Shown here: piece after piece, positions 35,385 through 44,368 of the stretch
How positions within the stretch are numbered: the stretch's first letter is position 1
Layout: each line of letters begins with the position of its first letter
Source of the DNA: an uncultured Lachnospiraceae bacterium
Lineage (GTDB): Bacteria > Bacillota > Clostridia > Lachnospirales > Lachnospiraceae
NCBI GenBank assembly: GCA_947586255.1
Contig: CANPXP010000018.1
Span: 1-49,156 of the forward strand
Direction of reading: 5' to 3'
DNA: 49,156 bases
The notes under the pieces: model-generated
The model's input: only the letters and a program-made list of their open reading frames with translations
Told to the model about the DNA's origin: nothing
The model's database searches: none
Made by a program: the position numbers and the translations under genes

Positions 35385-37580
35385 ATGAATGGATTGATAT
35401 GCTCTATCGTATTCGGGCCGATGGCGGCCGCCATCCTCAGCTATATTGTAGGACGCCGCAGCAAGACCGCCCGCTGCCGCTTCGCGGATGTCGTGACCGG
35501 CATCACCTTTGCCCTGTCCGTAGGCCTGTTCTTCCTGGCGATGTCGACAGATGCGCAGAAGACGCTTGCAGAACTGCCGCTCCTCTACCGGGCGCCCATT
35601 CTGGAGATCCCCGGCGTCTGCGGCATGGGCCTGCACTTTACCCTGGACGGCTTTCGCGCCTTGTACAGCATGGTCGCCGCCTTTATGTGGTTCATGAGCA
35701 CACTGTTCTCCAGAGAGTATTTCACCCATTACCGCAACCGCAACCGGTATTATCTGTTCCTGCTGCTCACCCTGGGCGCGACGGAGGGCGTGTTCCTCTC
35801 CGCCGACTTCTACACGACATTCATCTTCTTCGAGATCATGTCCTTCACCTCCTATGTGTGGGTGGCGCAGGACGAGCGGCGTGAATCCCTGCGCGCGGCG
35901 GCGACCTATCTGGCTGTGGCGGTGATCGGCGGCCTCGTGATGCTGATGGGAATTTTCCTGCTGTACGATGTGACGGGAACCCTGTTCTTCGACGAGCTGA
36001 CCGGCGCATACTTCACTTACGGCCTGCTCTCCTCCGACAGCGCAGCCGGCACACAGCTGATGGCTGCCGGTCTGTGCCTGCTGTTCGGCTTCGGCGCCAA
36101 GGCGGGCGCTTTCCCGCTGCACATCTGGCTGCCGAAGGCGCACCCCGTAGCGCCCGCGCCGGCTTCTGCCCTGCTGTCCGGCATTCTGACCAAAGCGGGC
36201 ATGTACGGCATTCTGATCCTGACCGCCTATCTCTTCTGCGGCGATATCGCCTGGGGAAGTCTGATTCTTCTGCTGGGCGTGTGCACGATGGTGATCGGCG
36301 CGGTGCTGGCGCTGTTCTCCGTGGATCTCAAGAGAACGCTCGCCTGCTCCTCCGTCTCCCAGATCGGCTTCATCCTGGTAGGCGTAGGCATGACCGGACT
36401 TCTGACCGCAAACAGCGTGCTGCTCGGCTATCAGACGGCCGACAATCTGACCGCCATCCGCGGCAGTCTGCTTCACATGGTCAATCACTCTCTGATCAAA
36501 CTGGCGCTCTTTATGGCGGCCGGCGTAATCTTTATGAACGTGCACAAGCTGAATCTCAACGACATCCGCGGCTTCGGGCACGGCAAGCCGTTACTGCACT
36601 TTATCTTCCTGATGGGCGCCCTGGGCATCGGCGGCGTGCCTCTCTGGAACGGCTATATCAGCAAGACCCTGATCCATGAGAGCATCGTGGCATACACCGA
36701 ACAGCTGCTGGCCTCCTCCTTTCTCCCTGACACGAAGCTGTATTTCAGCCCGGATCTGATGAAGGCCGTGGAGTGGCTCTTCCTGATCAGCGGCGGCCTG
36801 ACCGTCGCCTATATGACGAAGCTGTATGTGGCGATTTTTGTGGAAAAAAATCAGGACGCATCCGTGCAGGAGAAGTTTGACGCCCTGAAGGGGCGCTACA
36901 TGAACAAAGTCAGCGCTTTCGCACTGACGCTGAGCGCCGCGCTGCTGCCGCTCATGGGTTTCCTGCCGCATATCGTTATGGACAGGATCGCCGACGCGGG
37001 GCAGGGCTTCCTGCTGACATACGGCTCCGGTGGCTCCGCTGAAGAAATCGCATATTTCTCCCCGGAAAATCTGAAAGGCGCTGCGATTTCGCTGATCATC
37101 GGCGCGATCGTTTACCTTGTAATTGTGAGACTGTGGATGGTCAAGGATGGCCGGTACGTGAACCGCTGGTACCGCTATCTCGATCTGGAAGACTATGTCT
37201 ACCGCCCCATACTTCTCAAAGCGCTGCCCTTCGCATTCGGCGTCCTGTGCCGCATATGCGACAGCTTCACAGACACGGTCGTCGTGATCCTGCGCAGGAC
37301 CCTCTACCGGGACAGCAAGCTGCCACAGGAGCTTCCCGAGGGAACGCCCCTCACGCACATGGCCGCCTGCATCGCGGAGGCTTTCCAGAGACTCGGCAAC
37401 CGGACATGGCACAGAAAACGGCCGCGGGCAGTCGACTACGACCACAAATTTGCAATGCGCCATGAAGAGTGGAGCGAGAATACCGCTGTGATCTCCCGCA
37501 GTATGTCCTTCGGCCTGCTTCTGTTCTGTATCGGCCTGCTGGTGACGGTCGGATATCTGTTTGTGATGGATATCTTCTGA
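35385..37580 (+). CDS. Antiporter-like subunit 4, long form (NuoL/HyfB-like)
   Basis: A 731-residue protein, much longer than the other three. The NuoL-like core has TM5 Glu150 (FFEIMSFTSYVWVAQ), TM7 Lys239 (GAKAGAFPLHIWLPKAHPVAPAPAS), TM8 Lys270 (ILTKAGM) and WNGYISKTLIHES. After about residue 470 come extra helices, a charged stretch of about 110 residues and a final helix (about 705-728). This resembles the long NuoL/HyfB subunits whose C-terminus forms a lateral helix clamping the array together. The ATG at 35385 is supported by AGGCAGGAT and the N-terminus of the family; the frame is open upstream, but that DNA encodes the end of subunit 3. Last gene of the operon. Confidence 0.86.
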   Translation: MNGLICSIVFGPMAAAILSYIVGRRSKTARCRFADVVTGITFALSVGLFFLAMSTDAQKTLAELPLLYRAPILEIPGVCGMGLHFTLDGFRALYSMVAAFMWFMSTLFSREYFTHYRNRNRYYLFLLLTLGATEGVFLSADFYTTFIFFEIMSFTSYVWVAQDERRESLRAAATYLAVAVIGGLVMLMGIFLLYDVTGTLFFDELTGAYFTYGLLSSDSAAGTQLMAAGLCLLFGFGAKAGAFPLHIWLPKAHPVAPAPASALLSGILTKAGMYGILILTAYLFCGDIAWGSLILLLGVCTMVIGAVLALFSVDLKRTLACSSVSQIGFILVGVGMTGLLTANSVLLGYQTADNLTAIRGSLLHMVNHSLIKLALFMAAGVIFMNVHKLNLNDIRGFGHGKPLLHFIFLMGALGIGGVPLWNGYISKTLIHESIVAYTEQLLASSFLPDTKLYFSPDLMKAVEWLFLISGGLTVAYMTKLYVAIFVEKNQDASVQEKFDALKGRYMNKVSAFALTLSAALLPLMGFLPHIVMDRIADAGQGFLLTYGSGGSAEEIAYFSPENLKGAAISLIIGAIVYLVIVRLWMVKDGRYVNRWYRYLDLEDYVYRPILLKALPFAFGVLCRICDSFTDTVVVILRRTLYRDSKLPQELPEGTPLTHMAACIAEAFQRLGNRTWHRKRPRAVDYDHKFAMRHEEWSENTAVISRSMSFGLLLFCIGLLVTVGYLFVMDIF

Positions 37581-37609
37581 AAACAACCTCCGCAGATTTT
37601 TGCAGCGAC

Positions 37610-37652
37610 CCGTGTGCAGCGGCTTGTACGTGGCGGCCCGTGTGTAGCGGCC
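37610..37652 (+). repeat. Short direct repeat upstream of carB
   Basis: CCCGTGTGCAGCGGC (37610-37624) recurs as CCCGTGTGTAGCGGC (37638-37652), 14 of 15 bases identical with a 28-bp period. It lies between the last antiporter gene and the carB -35 box. It may be a chance or slippage product. Confidence 0.45.
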
Positions 37653-37668
37653 CGCGCGAACATTATTC

Positions 37669-37696
37669 TTGTGCTTTTCTCCGTTTCCGATATAAT
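37669..37696 (+). promoter_or_regulatory. Sigma-A promoter of carB
   Basis: TTGTGC (37669-37674), 16-bp spacer, TATAAT (37691-37696). The leader is short (about 38 nt) with AGGAGG (37729-37734) and an optimal gap to the ATG. There is no room for a PyrR attenuator. Confidence 0.75.
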
Positions 37697-37740
37697 AGAA
37701 ATAACAGCGGAAATCCAGACTCAGACTCAGGAGGAAACAA

Positions 37741-40700
37741 ATGCCAAAAAGAGAAGACATCCACAAGATACTCATCATCGGCTCCGGCCCCATCATCATC
37801 GGGCAGGCGTGCGAATTTGACTATTCAGGCACACAGGCCTGCAAGGCCCTGCGCAGATTGGGCTACGAGATCGTACTGGTCAATTCCAATCCCGCCACAA
37901 TCATGACTGACCCGGAGATCGCGGACGTGACTTACATCGAACCGCTCAACGTACATCGTCTCGAGCAGATCATCGCCAAGGAGCGCCCCGACGCCCTTCT
38001 GCCGAATCTCGGCGGCCAGTCCGGCCTGAATCTGTGCGCGGAGCTGAACAAACAGGGAATTCTGGACAAATATAACGTCAAAGTAATCGGCGTGCAGGCG
38101 GACGCCATCGAGCGCGGCGAGGACCGCATCGAATTCAAGAACGCCATGAACGCGCTCGGCATCGAGATGGCGAGAAGCGAGGTCGCCTACAGCGTGGACG
38201 AAGCCCTCGCAATCGCCGACAGGCTGGGCTATCCCGTGGTGCTTCGCCCCGCCTACACGATGGGCGGCGCCGGCGGCGGGCTGGTGTACAACCGCGAAGA
38301 GCTGAAGACCGTGTGCGCGAGAGGACTGCAGGCCAGTCTGGTAGGTCAGGTTCTGGTGGAAGAGTCCGTGCTTGGCTGGGAAGAGCTGGAGCTTGAGGTC
38401 GTGCGCGACGCGGACGGCAACATGATCACCGTCTGCTTCATTGAAAATATCGACCCCATGGGCGTCCACACGGGAGACTCCTTCTGTGCCGCTCCCATGC
38501 TGACCATCTCCGAGGAGACGCAGCAGAAGCTGCAGGAACAGGCGTACCGCATCGTGGAATCGGTGCAGGTCATCGGCGGCACCAACGTGCAGTTCGCCCA
38601 TGATCCGAAGAGCGACCGCATCGTCGTCATCGAGATCAATCCCCGCACCTCCCGCTCCTCGGCGCTGGCTTCCAAGGCGACAGGTTTCCCCATCGCCCTG
38701 GTGTCCGCGATGCTGGCCTCCGGTCTCACCCTGAAGGACATCCCCTGCGGCAAGTACGGCACGCTGGACAAATATGTTCCGGACGGCGACTACGTGGTAA
38801 TCAAGTTCGCCCGCTGGGCCTTCGAGAAATTCAAGGGCGTGGAGGACAAGCTGGGCACCCAGATGCGCGCCGTGGGCGAAGTCATGAGCATCGGCAAGAC
38901 CTACAAGGAGGCCTTTCAGAAAGCTATCCGCTCTCTGGAAACGGGCCGTTACGGACTGGGCTATGCCCGGAATTTCAATACGCTGTCGAAAGAGGCGCTC
39001 CTCAAACTGTTGATCACACCCTCCAGCGAACGCCATTTCATCATGTACGAGGCGCTGCGCAAGGGCGCGTCCGTGGAGGAGATTCATGAGATCACCCATG
39101 TGAAAAAATGGTTTATCGAGCAGATGCAGGAACTCGTGGAGGAGGAAGAACAGCTGCTGCAGTCCAAAGGCTCCCTGCCGTCCGACGAACTTCTCATCTC
39201 CGCGAAGAAGGACGGCTTCTCTGACAAGTACCTGAGCCTGCTCTTGGAAGTGCCGGAGAGCGACGTGCGCGCGCGCCGCATCAGTCTCGGCGTGGAGGAG
39301 GCCTGGGAGGGTGTTCACGTGAGCGGTACGCCTGACAGCGCCTACTACTATTCCACCTACAACGCTGCCGACAAAAATCCCGTGAGCGACAAGCCGAAGA
39401 TCATGATCCTCGGCGGCGGGCCGAACCGCATCGGACAGGGCATCGAGTTCGACTACTGCTGTGTTCACGCCTCCCTCGCCCTGAAGAAGCTCGGCTTCGA
39501 GACGATCATCGTCAACTGCAACCCCGAGACCGTCTCCACGGACTACGACACCTCTGACAAACTCTACTTCGAACCGCTGACACTGGAGGATGTGCTGAGC
39601 ATTTATAAAAAAGAAAAGCCTCTGGGCGTGATCGCTCAGTTCGGCGGCCAGACCCCCTTAAATCTCGCGGCGGATCTGGAGAAAAACGGCGTAAAAATTC
39701 TCGGCACCTCCCCGTCCGTCATCGATCTGGCGGAGGACCGCGACCGGTTCCGCGCCATGATGGAGAAGCTGGATATTCCCATGCCGGAATCCGGTATGGC
39801 TACCACCGTGGAGGAGGCACTGGCGATCGCCGCCCGGATCGGCTATCCCGTGATGGTGCGCCCGTCCTATGTGCTGGGCGGCCGCGGCATGGAGGTAGTC
39901 TACGACGACGAGAGCATGACCGAATATATGAACGCGGCCGTCGGCGTGACGCCGGACCGGCCGATCCTGATCGATCGTTTCCTCAACCACGCGCTGGAGT
40001 GCGAGGCGGACGCCATCAGTGACGGCGCGCACGCTTTCGTGCCCGCGGTGATGGAGCACATCGAGCTGGCCGGCATCCACTCCGGCGACTCAGCCTGCAT
40101 CATTCCCTCGGTTCACATCTCCGACGAGAACGTGGCTGTCATCAAGGAATACACCCGCAGAATCGCGGAGGAAATGGGCGTCAAGGGGCTGATGAACATG
40201 CAGTACGCCATCGAAAACGGCAAGGTGTTCGTGCTGGAAGCCAATCCCCGCGCGTCCCGCACCGTTCCTCTGGTGTCCAAGGTCTGTAACATCCGCATGG
40301 TGCCTCTGGCGACGGAGATCGTCACCGCCGAGCTGACCGGGAAACCATCTCCCGTGCCGTCTCTGAAAGAAAAGAATATTCCGAACTACGGGGTGAAGGA
40401 ATCCGTGTTCCCTTTCAATATGTTCCCGGAGGTCGACCCGATCCTCGGCCCCGAGATGCGCTCCACGGGCGAAGTGCTGGGCCTGTCCCGCTCCTACGGC
40501 GAAGCTTTCTACAAAGCGCAGGAGGCGACCCAGTCCAAGCTCCCGCTGGAGGGCACGGTGCTCATCTCCGTCAACCGCAAGGATAAGGAGGAAGTCGTCG
40601 AAGTGGCGAAGCAGTTCGCGGACTGCGGTTTCCACATCATCGCCACCGGCACGACCTACGAGCTGATCACCGCAGCCGGCATCCCCGCGGACAAAGTCAA

Positions 40701-40965
40701 CAAGCTGTACGAGGGCAGACCCAACATCCTCGACCTGATCACCAACGGCCAGATCGACCTGATCATCAACTCCCCCGTCGGCAAGGACAGCGTCCACGAC
40801 GACAGCTATCTGCGCAAGGCCGCCATCAAAGCGAAGATTCCTTACATGACCACCATCGCTGCGGCGAAGGCAACCGCCAGCGGCATCCGGTACGTGAAAT
40901 CCCATGGGGACAGCGAAGTGAAATCCCTGCAGGATCTGCACGCGGAGATCACGGACAAGGCATAA
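37741..40965 (+). CDS. carB: Carbamoyl-phosphate synthase large subunit
   Basis: The 1074-residue CarB makes carbamoyl phosphate from bicarbonate, two ATP and ammonia channelled from the glutaminase subunit CarA, feeding pyrimidine and arginine synthesis. Two homologous ATP-grasp halves are visible: the first begins with IGSGPIIIGQACEFDYSG and has PAYTMGGAGGG; the second begins with LGGGPNRIGQGIEFDYC near residue 560 and has PSYVLGGRGMEVVY. The C-terminal MGS-like allosteric domain (about 935-1074) includes ATGTTYELITAAGIP. Length is normal. carA, usually directly upstream, is absent here, and the gene sits alone between promoter and terminator. Confidence 0.97.
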   Translation: MPKREDIHKILIIGSGPIIIGQACEFDYSGTQACKALRRLGYEIVLVNSNPATIMTDPEIADVTYIEPLNVHRLEQIIAKERPDALLPNLGGQSGLNLCAELNKQGILDKYNVKVIGVQADAIERGEDRIEFKNAMNALGIEMARSEVAYSVDEALAIADRLGYPVVLRPAYTMGGAGGGLVYNREELKTVCARGLQASLVGQVLVEESVLGWEELELEVVRDADGNMITVCFIENIDPMGVHTGDSFCAAPMLTISEETQQKLQEQAYRIVESVQVIGGTNVQFAHDPKSDRIVVIEINPRTSRSSALASKATGFPIALVSAMLASGLTLKDIPCGKYGTLDKYVPDGDYVVIKFARWAFEKFKGVEDKLGTQMRAVGEVMSIGKTYKEAFQKAIRSLETGRYGLGYARNFNTLSKEALLKLLITPSSERHFIMYEALRKGASVEEIHEITHVKKWFIEQMQELVEEEEQLLQSKGSLPSDELLISAKKDGFSDKYLSLLLEVPESDVRARRISLGVEEAWEGVHVSGTPDSAYYYSTYNAADKNPVSDKPKIMILGGGPNRIGQGIEFDYCCVHASLALKKLGFETIIVNCNPETVSTDYDTSDKLYFEPLTLEDVLSIYKKEKPLGVIAQFGGQTPLNLAADLEKNGVKILGTSPSVIDLAEDRDRFRAMMEKLDIPMPESGMATTVEEALAIAARIGYPVMVRPSYVLGGRGMEVVYDDESMTEYMNAAVGVTPDRPILIDRFLNHALECEADAISDGAHAFVPAVMEHIELAGIHSGDSACIIPSVHISDENVAVIKEYTRRIAEEMGVKGLMNMQYAIENGKVFVLEANPRASRTVPLVSKVCNIRMVPLATEIVTAELTGKPSPVPSLKEKNIPNYGVKESVFPFNMFPEVDPILGPEMRSTGEVLGLSRSYGEAFYKAQEATQSKLPLEGTVLISVNRKDKEEVVEVAKQFADCGFHIIATGTTYELITAAGIPADKVNKLYEGRPNILDLITNGQIDLIINSPVGKDSVHDDSYLRKAAIKAKIPYMTTIAAAKATASGIRYVKSHGDSEVKSLQDLHAEITDKA

Positions 40966-40992
40966 GTACAGATCGACGTTTTATTGACAGAG

Positions 40993-41030
40993 ACAGCCGG
41001 AAATCTCATCTGGATTTCCGGCTGTTATTT
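40993..41030 (+). terminator. Strong terminator after carB
   Basis: ACAGCCGGAAATC (40993-41005) pairs with GATTTCCGGCTGT (41013-41025), a perfect 13-bp stem with a 7-nt loop, followed by TATTTA. It lies between convergent genes and may also slow transcription from the other strand. Confidence 0.85.
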
Positions 41031-41068
41031 ACGCGTACAATACCAATTTTTTTCCGTTCGGAAAAGGC

Positions 41069-42208
41069 TTACGCTCTTCCCATCTTCTCGGCGAAGCGAT
41101 GCAGCGTCTCCGGGATCTGTATCGTCTGCGGGCACACCTTCGAGCAGCTGTGACAGCCGATGCAGCACTCGGGCTGTCTGTCCGCCTCCACGGAGGAGAG
41201 TCCCATCGGCGCGATGAAATCTCCCGAACCCGCCACCATCGCCTCATTGTAAAGCTTCAAGAGGAACGGGATATCCAGCTTCTTCGGGCAGTGACTCACG
41301 CAGTAGTGGCAGCCCGTGCAGGGGACGGTGGTCTTCGCAATCATGTCGTCCGCCACGCTGAGAATCAGCGCCATCTCCTTCTCGTTCAGCGGTTTTAATT
41401 CCTCGTAGGTCGCGATATTATCCCGCAGCTGCTGCATATCCGACATGCCGGACAGCGTCATCGTCACATGCGGGATCGACTGCAGGAAGCGGAACGCCCA
41501 CGCCGGTATCTTTTCGTCCGGTCTGGCCTCCTTAAGCTTCGCAGCAAACTCGTCGGAGAGCGCTGCAAGCTGCCCGCCGCGAACCGGCTCCATCACCCAG
41601 ATCGGTATGTTCCACTCGTCCAGCAGTTCCACCTTGCCCTTGGCATTCTGGAATTTGTAATCAAAATAGTTCAGCTCGATCTGGCAGAACTCCATGTCTT
41701 TGCCGTAAGCGTCCAGGAACTTTTTCATACAGTCGATGTCGCCGTGGGCAGAGAAGCCCAGATGCCGGATGCGTCCGTTCTTCTTCTGCTCCATGAGATA
41801 ATCGTATATCCCGTACTTGGGATCCAGATAGGCGTCCACATTCATCTCGCAGACATTGTGGAACAGATAGAAGTCAAAGTATTCCACCTGACATTTCTTT
41901 AACTGCTCCTCGAAAATCTCCTTCACCTTCGGCATGTTGGTCAGATCGTAGCCCGGAAACTTGGACGCCAGATAGAAGCTGTCCCGCGGATACTTCCGCA
42001 GCGCTTCACCGACCACCGTCTCCGAGTTGCCGCCGTGATATCCGTAGGCCGTGTCATAGTAGTTTACGCCCGCCTGCATGGCATAGGCGAACATCTCCTC
42101 AACCGCTTTCACATCGATCTTCGCGTCGTCCCCGTCAATTACCGGCAGACGCATATTGCCCATGCCGAGCGCCGACAGTTTCTCTCCCTGAAATTCCGTG
42201 TAGATCAT
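41069..42208 (-). CDS. Aldo/keto reductase with C-terminal 4Fe-4S ferredoxin domain
   Basis: A 379-residue protein. The first 270 residues form an aldo/keto reductase barrel: GMGNMRLP, AGVNYYDTAYGYHGGNSE with the catalytic Asp and Tyr, ASKFPGYD with the Lys, and YLFHNVCE. The last 100 residues carry two iron-sulfur cluster motifs, CTGCHYCVSHCP and CIGCHSCSKVCP, as in bacterial ferredoxins. Such fusions are common in anaerobes and may couple reduction of an unknown substrate to ferredoxin rather than only NADPH. The ATG follows AAGGAGG. The carbonic anhydrase stop is 24 bp upstream, so it is likely the last gene of a four-gene run. Confidence 0.9.
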   Translation of the reverse strand: MIYTEFQGEKLSALGMGNMRLPVIDGDDAKIDVKAVEEMFAYAMQAGVNYYDTAYGYHGGNSETVVGEALRKYPRDSFYLASKFPGYDLTNMPKVKEIFEEQLKKCQVEYFDFYLFHNVCEMNVDAYLDPKYGIYDYLMEQKKNGRIRHLGFSAHGDIDCMKKFLDAYGKDMEFCQIELNYFDYKFQNAKGKVELLDEWNIPIWVMEPVRGGQLAALSDEFAAKLKEARPDEKIPAWAFRFLQSIPHVTMTLSGMSDMQQLRDNIATYEELKPLNEKEMALILSVADDMIAKTTVPCTGCHYCVSHCPKKLDIPFLLKLYNEAMVAGSGDFIAPMGLSSVEADRQPECCIGCHSCSKVCPQTIQIPETLHRFAEKMGRA

Positions 42209-42232
42209 AACGCATTCCTCCTTAATATAATA

Positions 42233-42805
42233 TTATGATAAAAACTCCACCCTGCCGTCCGCCAGATGATAGAGCGCTCCGCACACGCGAAGTCCGTGCT
42301 CCTCCTCCTGACGAATCTCCAGGCTCTCCTCTATCCTTCTGATACTGTGGCGCACATTCAGACAGCAGGCCCGGTAATCGTCCTGCTCGCCGCCTATGGC
42401 AAGCTTAATCTCATCCGTGATGAACTTGATGTAATTCTCCGTCTCGTGATGGATCGCCGCATCCACCGCACCGCAGTGATCATGTCCCATGACCAGGACC
42501 AGCCTGCACCCCAGGTGCTCCGCCGCGTACTCGATGCTGCCGAGCTGGTGATCGTCGATCACGTTGCCCGCCACGCGGATCACGAAGAGTTCCCCGATCC
42601 CCGCGCTGAAAATGCTCTCCGGGATCACGCGGGAATCCGAGCAGGTGATGACAATGGCATAGGGATTCTGTCCCTCCGTACAGGTCCTGAGCCGCAGCGC
42701 CGGGGACACGTTCCCCTCGCCTGTCTCCGCGTCTATGTACCGTGCGTTGCCCGCCTTCAGTTTCTCCAGCGCTTCCGGCGCCGTGCATACCGCCTGATGA
42801 TTCAT
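42233..42805 (-). CDS. Beta-class carbonic anhydrase
   Basis: A zinc enzyme that interconverts CO2 and bicarbonate. The beta-class ligands are present: ITCSDSR (Cys, with the Asp-Arg dyad) and GHDHCGA (His and second Cys), with IRVAGNV between them. About 190 residues, no signal peptide, so cytoplasmic; bicarbonate would feed carboxylases and carbamoyl phosphate synthesis. Two ATGs stand three codons apart: the one at 42805 is 8 nt from AAAGGAG, while the one at 42811 is only 2 nt away, so 42805 is preferred. Flanked by short gaps in a run of co-directional genes. Confidence 0.92.
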   Translation of the reverse strand: MNHQAVCTAPEALEKLKAGNARYIDAETGEGNVSPALRLRTCTEGQNPYAIVITCSDSRVIPESIFSAGIGELFVIRVAGNVIDDHQLGSIEYAAEHLGCRLVLVMGHDHCGAVDAAIHHETENYIKFITDEIKLAIGGEQDDYRACCLNVRHSIRRIEESLEIRQEEEHGLRVCGALYHLADGRVEFLS

Positions 42806-42834
42806 TTTCATATCTCCTTTACGCGCCGGGACTG

Positions 42835-43431
42835 TTATGATTTCCGCTTCCAGGTCAGCTGTACATTCTTTGCCTGGGTCTTCTCGTAATCTTCCCGCAG
42901 GATAGAGTACACCACCTCGTCCACGATGCCGCGGTTGTTCCTGCCGCTTTTGCGGAACGTTCCCTCCCGCACCATGCCCAGCTTCTGCATGACTCTGCCC
43001 GACTTGCCGTTCTCCACGTCATGCTTCGCCATGATCCTGTTATAACCGACCTCGCCGAACAGATACTGCAGTACGGCTCTCCCCGCCTCCGGCATGAGTC
43101 CTCGTCCCCACCAGCGTGCTCCCAGACACCAGCCTATGGTTGCGGCATCCGTCGCGTCATCGTGTGAGACGACCGACAGACTGCCGATGGGTTCACCGAT
43201 TGCCTTCAACTCAATGCACCAGTTATAAAAATCCGGCTTGCCATACCCTGCAACCCACTCCTGCAATACGCTCCGCGTCACGCCGACACTCGTGTGGGTC
43301 GGCCACGTAAGGTATGTCGTGACATTGTCGTCGGACGCCCAGTTTTGATACATGAGCGGCGCATCCGCCAGCGTAAACCGCCTGAGAATCAGCCGGTCTG
43401 TCTCCAGATCGCTTGTTCCCATATGCCTCAT
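42835..43431 (-). CDS. GNAT acetyltransferase, RimJ/RimL type
   Basis: A 198-residue N-acetyltransferase of the RimJ/RimL/SpeG-like branch of GNAT. The N-terminal LETDRLILRRFTLAD is the standard start of this group, ATIGWCLGARWWGRGLMPEA is the beta4 and acetyl-CoA pyrophosphate-binding region, and NGKSGRVMQKLGMVREGTFR follows. Targets of this group are protein N-termini, ribosomal proteins or small molecules; the substrate here is unknown. ATG 43431 has GGAGGG 8 nt upstream. It begins 3 bp after the LD-carboxypeptidase stop. Confidence 0.88.
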   Translation of the reverse strand: MRHMGTSDLETDRLILRRFTLADAPLMYQNWASDDNVTTYLTWPTHTSVGVTRSVLQEWVAGYGKPDFYNWCIELKAIGEPIGSLSVVSHDDATDAATIGWCLGARWWGRGLMPEAGRAVLQYLFGEVGYNRIMAKHDVENGKSGRVMQKLGMVREGTFRKSGRNNRGIVDEVVYSILREDYEKTQAKNVQLTWKRKS

Positions 43432-43434
43432 CCG

Positions 43435-44271
43435 TCAGCCCTCCTCCAGAAAATATTCCCGCCCGATGCAGATCGCCCGCGCGTCCGTCTCATGTCCCAC
43501 ATAAGGCGTCACCGCGATCGGGATCTCAGGCGGAGCTATCTTTTCGACCAGTTCCCGCATAGTGGGCGTATATTCCTTTTTCTCCATCTCGGAAAACCGG
43601 CCGAGCAGAATACCGTTTATCTTCTCAAACACACCGAGCTGTTTCAGCTGGTGCAGATAAGTCGTCATCTTCATGGGCGTGCCGCTGTACGCCTCCAGGA
43701 GCAGGATCGCTCCGCTCAGATCGGGAAAAAAGGGCGTCCCCGCAAGCTTCAGAAAACAACGGATATTGCCGGCGAACACCCGTCCGCTCATGGAGTGGCC
43801 GCGCAGGAAGCGGCATCCCAGATCGCGCTCCGTGACGTTTCCCGCCAGAATATGCTCCCGAAAATAGGCGCTCTGCTCCTCACCGTGATCGTACAGCAGA
43901 TTCCGAATCTGATAGTTGACCGTCACGCGGCCCGTCTTCGCATAGACGGCGTTCAGCACGGTGGTGAGATCGCTGTAGCCGCAGAACACCGCCCTGCTTT
44001 GGCAAATCGCCTCATAATCCAGTTCCTGCAGAACGGAATTGGCGATATCGCCGCCGGAGATATCGAAGATAAAATCCATATCGCCATCGCGAAAATATCC
44101 CGTCAGATCATCGCCTCTCTCCCGCTCGGAGAGCTCCTCAACGCGGTCAAACAGATGCGGACTTAAGACGACCTCGACATTCTCTTTTTCTATCAGAGTT
44201 TTCAGCCGCTCCACATCCTCCCGCTGATACAGCAGCATCGGATCGGAGCAGGCCACCAGCGCAGCTTTCAT
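43435..44271 (-). CDS. S66 family LD-carboxypeptidase
   Basis: A 278-residue serine peptidase of family S66, which includes LD-carboxypeptidases (trimming the terminal D-Ala of murein tetrapeptides during recycling) and MccF-type microcin immunity enzymes. The Ser-Glu-His triad is recognisable: FCGYSDLTT (Ser100), LLEAYSGTP (Glu193) and VGHETDA (His260). ISGGD near 71-75 is also typical. No signal peptide, so cytoplasmic, consistent with murein recycling. GGGAGG precedes the ATG. No bacteriocin genes lie nearby, so an immunity role is not indicated. Confidence 0.87.
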   Translation of the reverse strand: MKAALVACSDPMLLYQREDVERLKTLIEKENVEVVLSPHLFDRVEELSERERGDDLTGYFRDGDMDFIFDISGGDIANSVLQELDYEAICQSRAVFCGYSDLTTVLNAVYAKTGRVTVNYQIRNLLYDHGEEQSAYFREHILAGNVTERDLGCRFLRGHSMSGRVFAGNIRCFLKLAGTPFFPDLSGAILLLEAYSGTPMKMTTYLHQLKQLGVFEKINGILLGRFSEMEKKEYTPTMRELVEKIAPPEIPIAVTPYVGHETDARAICIGREYFLEEG

Positions 44272-44312
44272 GCGAATACCTCCCGGGCAGCCGTTTCTCC
44301 GGACTTTTCATA

Positions 44313-44321
44313 AGTATATCA
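44313..44321 (-). promoter_or_regulatory. Possible extended -10 promoter before the S66 peptidase
   Basis: In the 97-bp gap downstream of the MATE gene the minus strand reads TGATATACT, an extended -10 (TGNTATACT), 40 bp from the peptidase ATG. No good -35 is seen. It could start the peptidase-GNAT-carbonic anhydrase-reductase transcript. Confidence 0.4.
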
Positions 44322-44368
44322 TATCTTCCGCAGGCTGTGCTGTCTTTTTTACAAAAGCCGCAGCGCCG

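Noticed and set aside
43435-44271. Microcin immunity (MccF) role for the S66 peptidase
   Set aside because: No microcin synthesis or peptide genes lie nearby, and murein recycling is the commoner role of the family.
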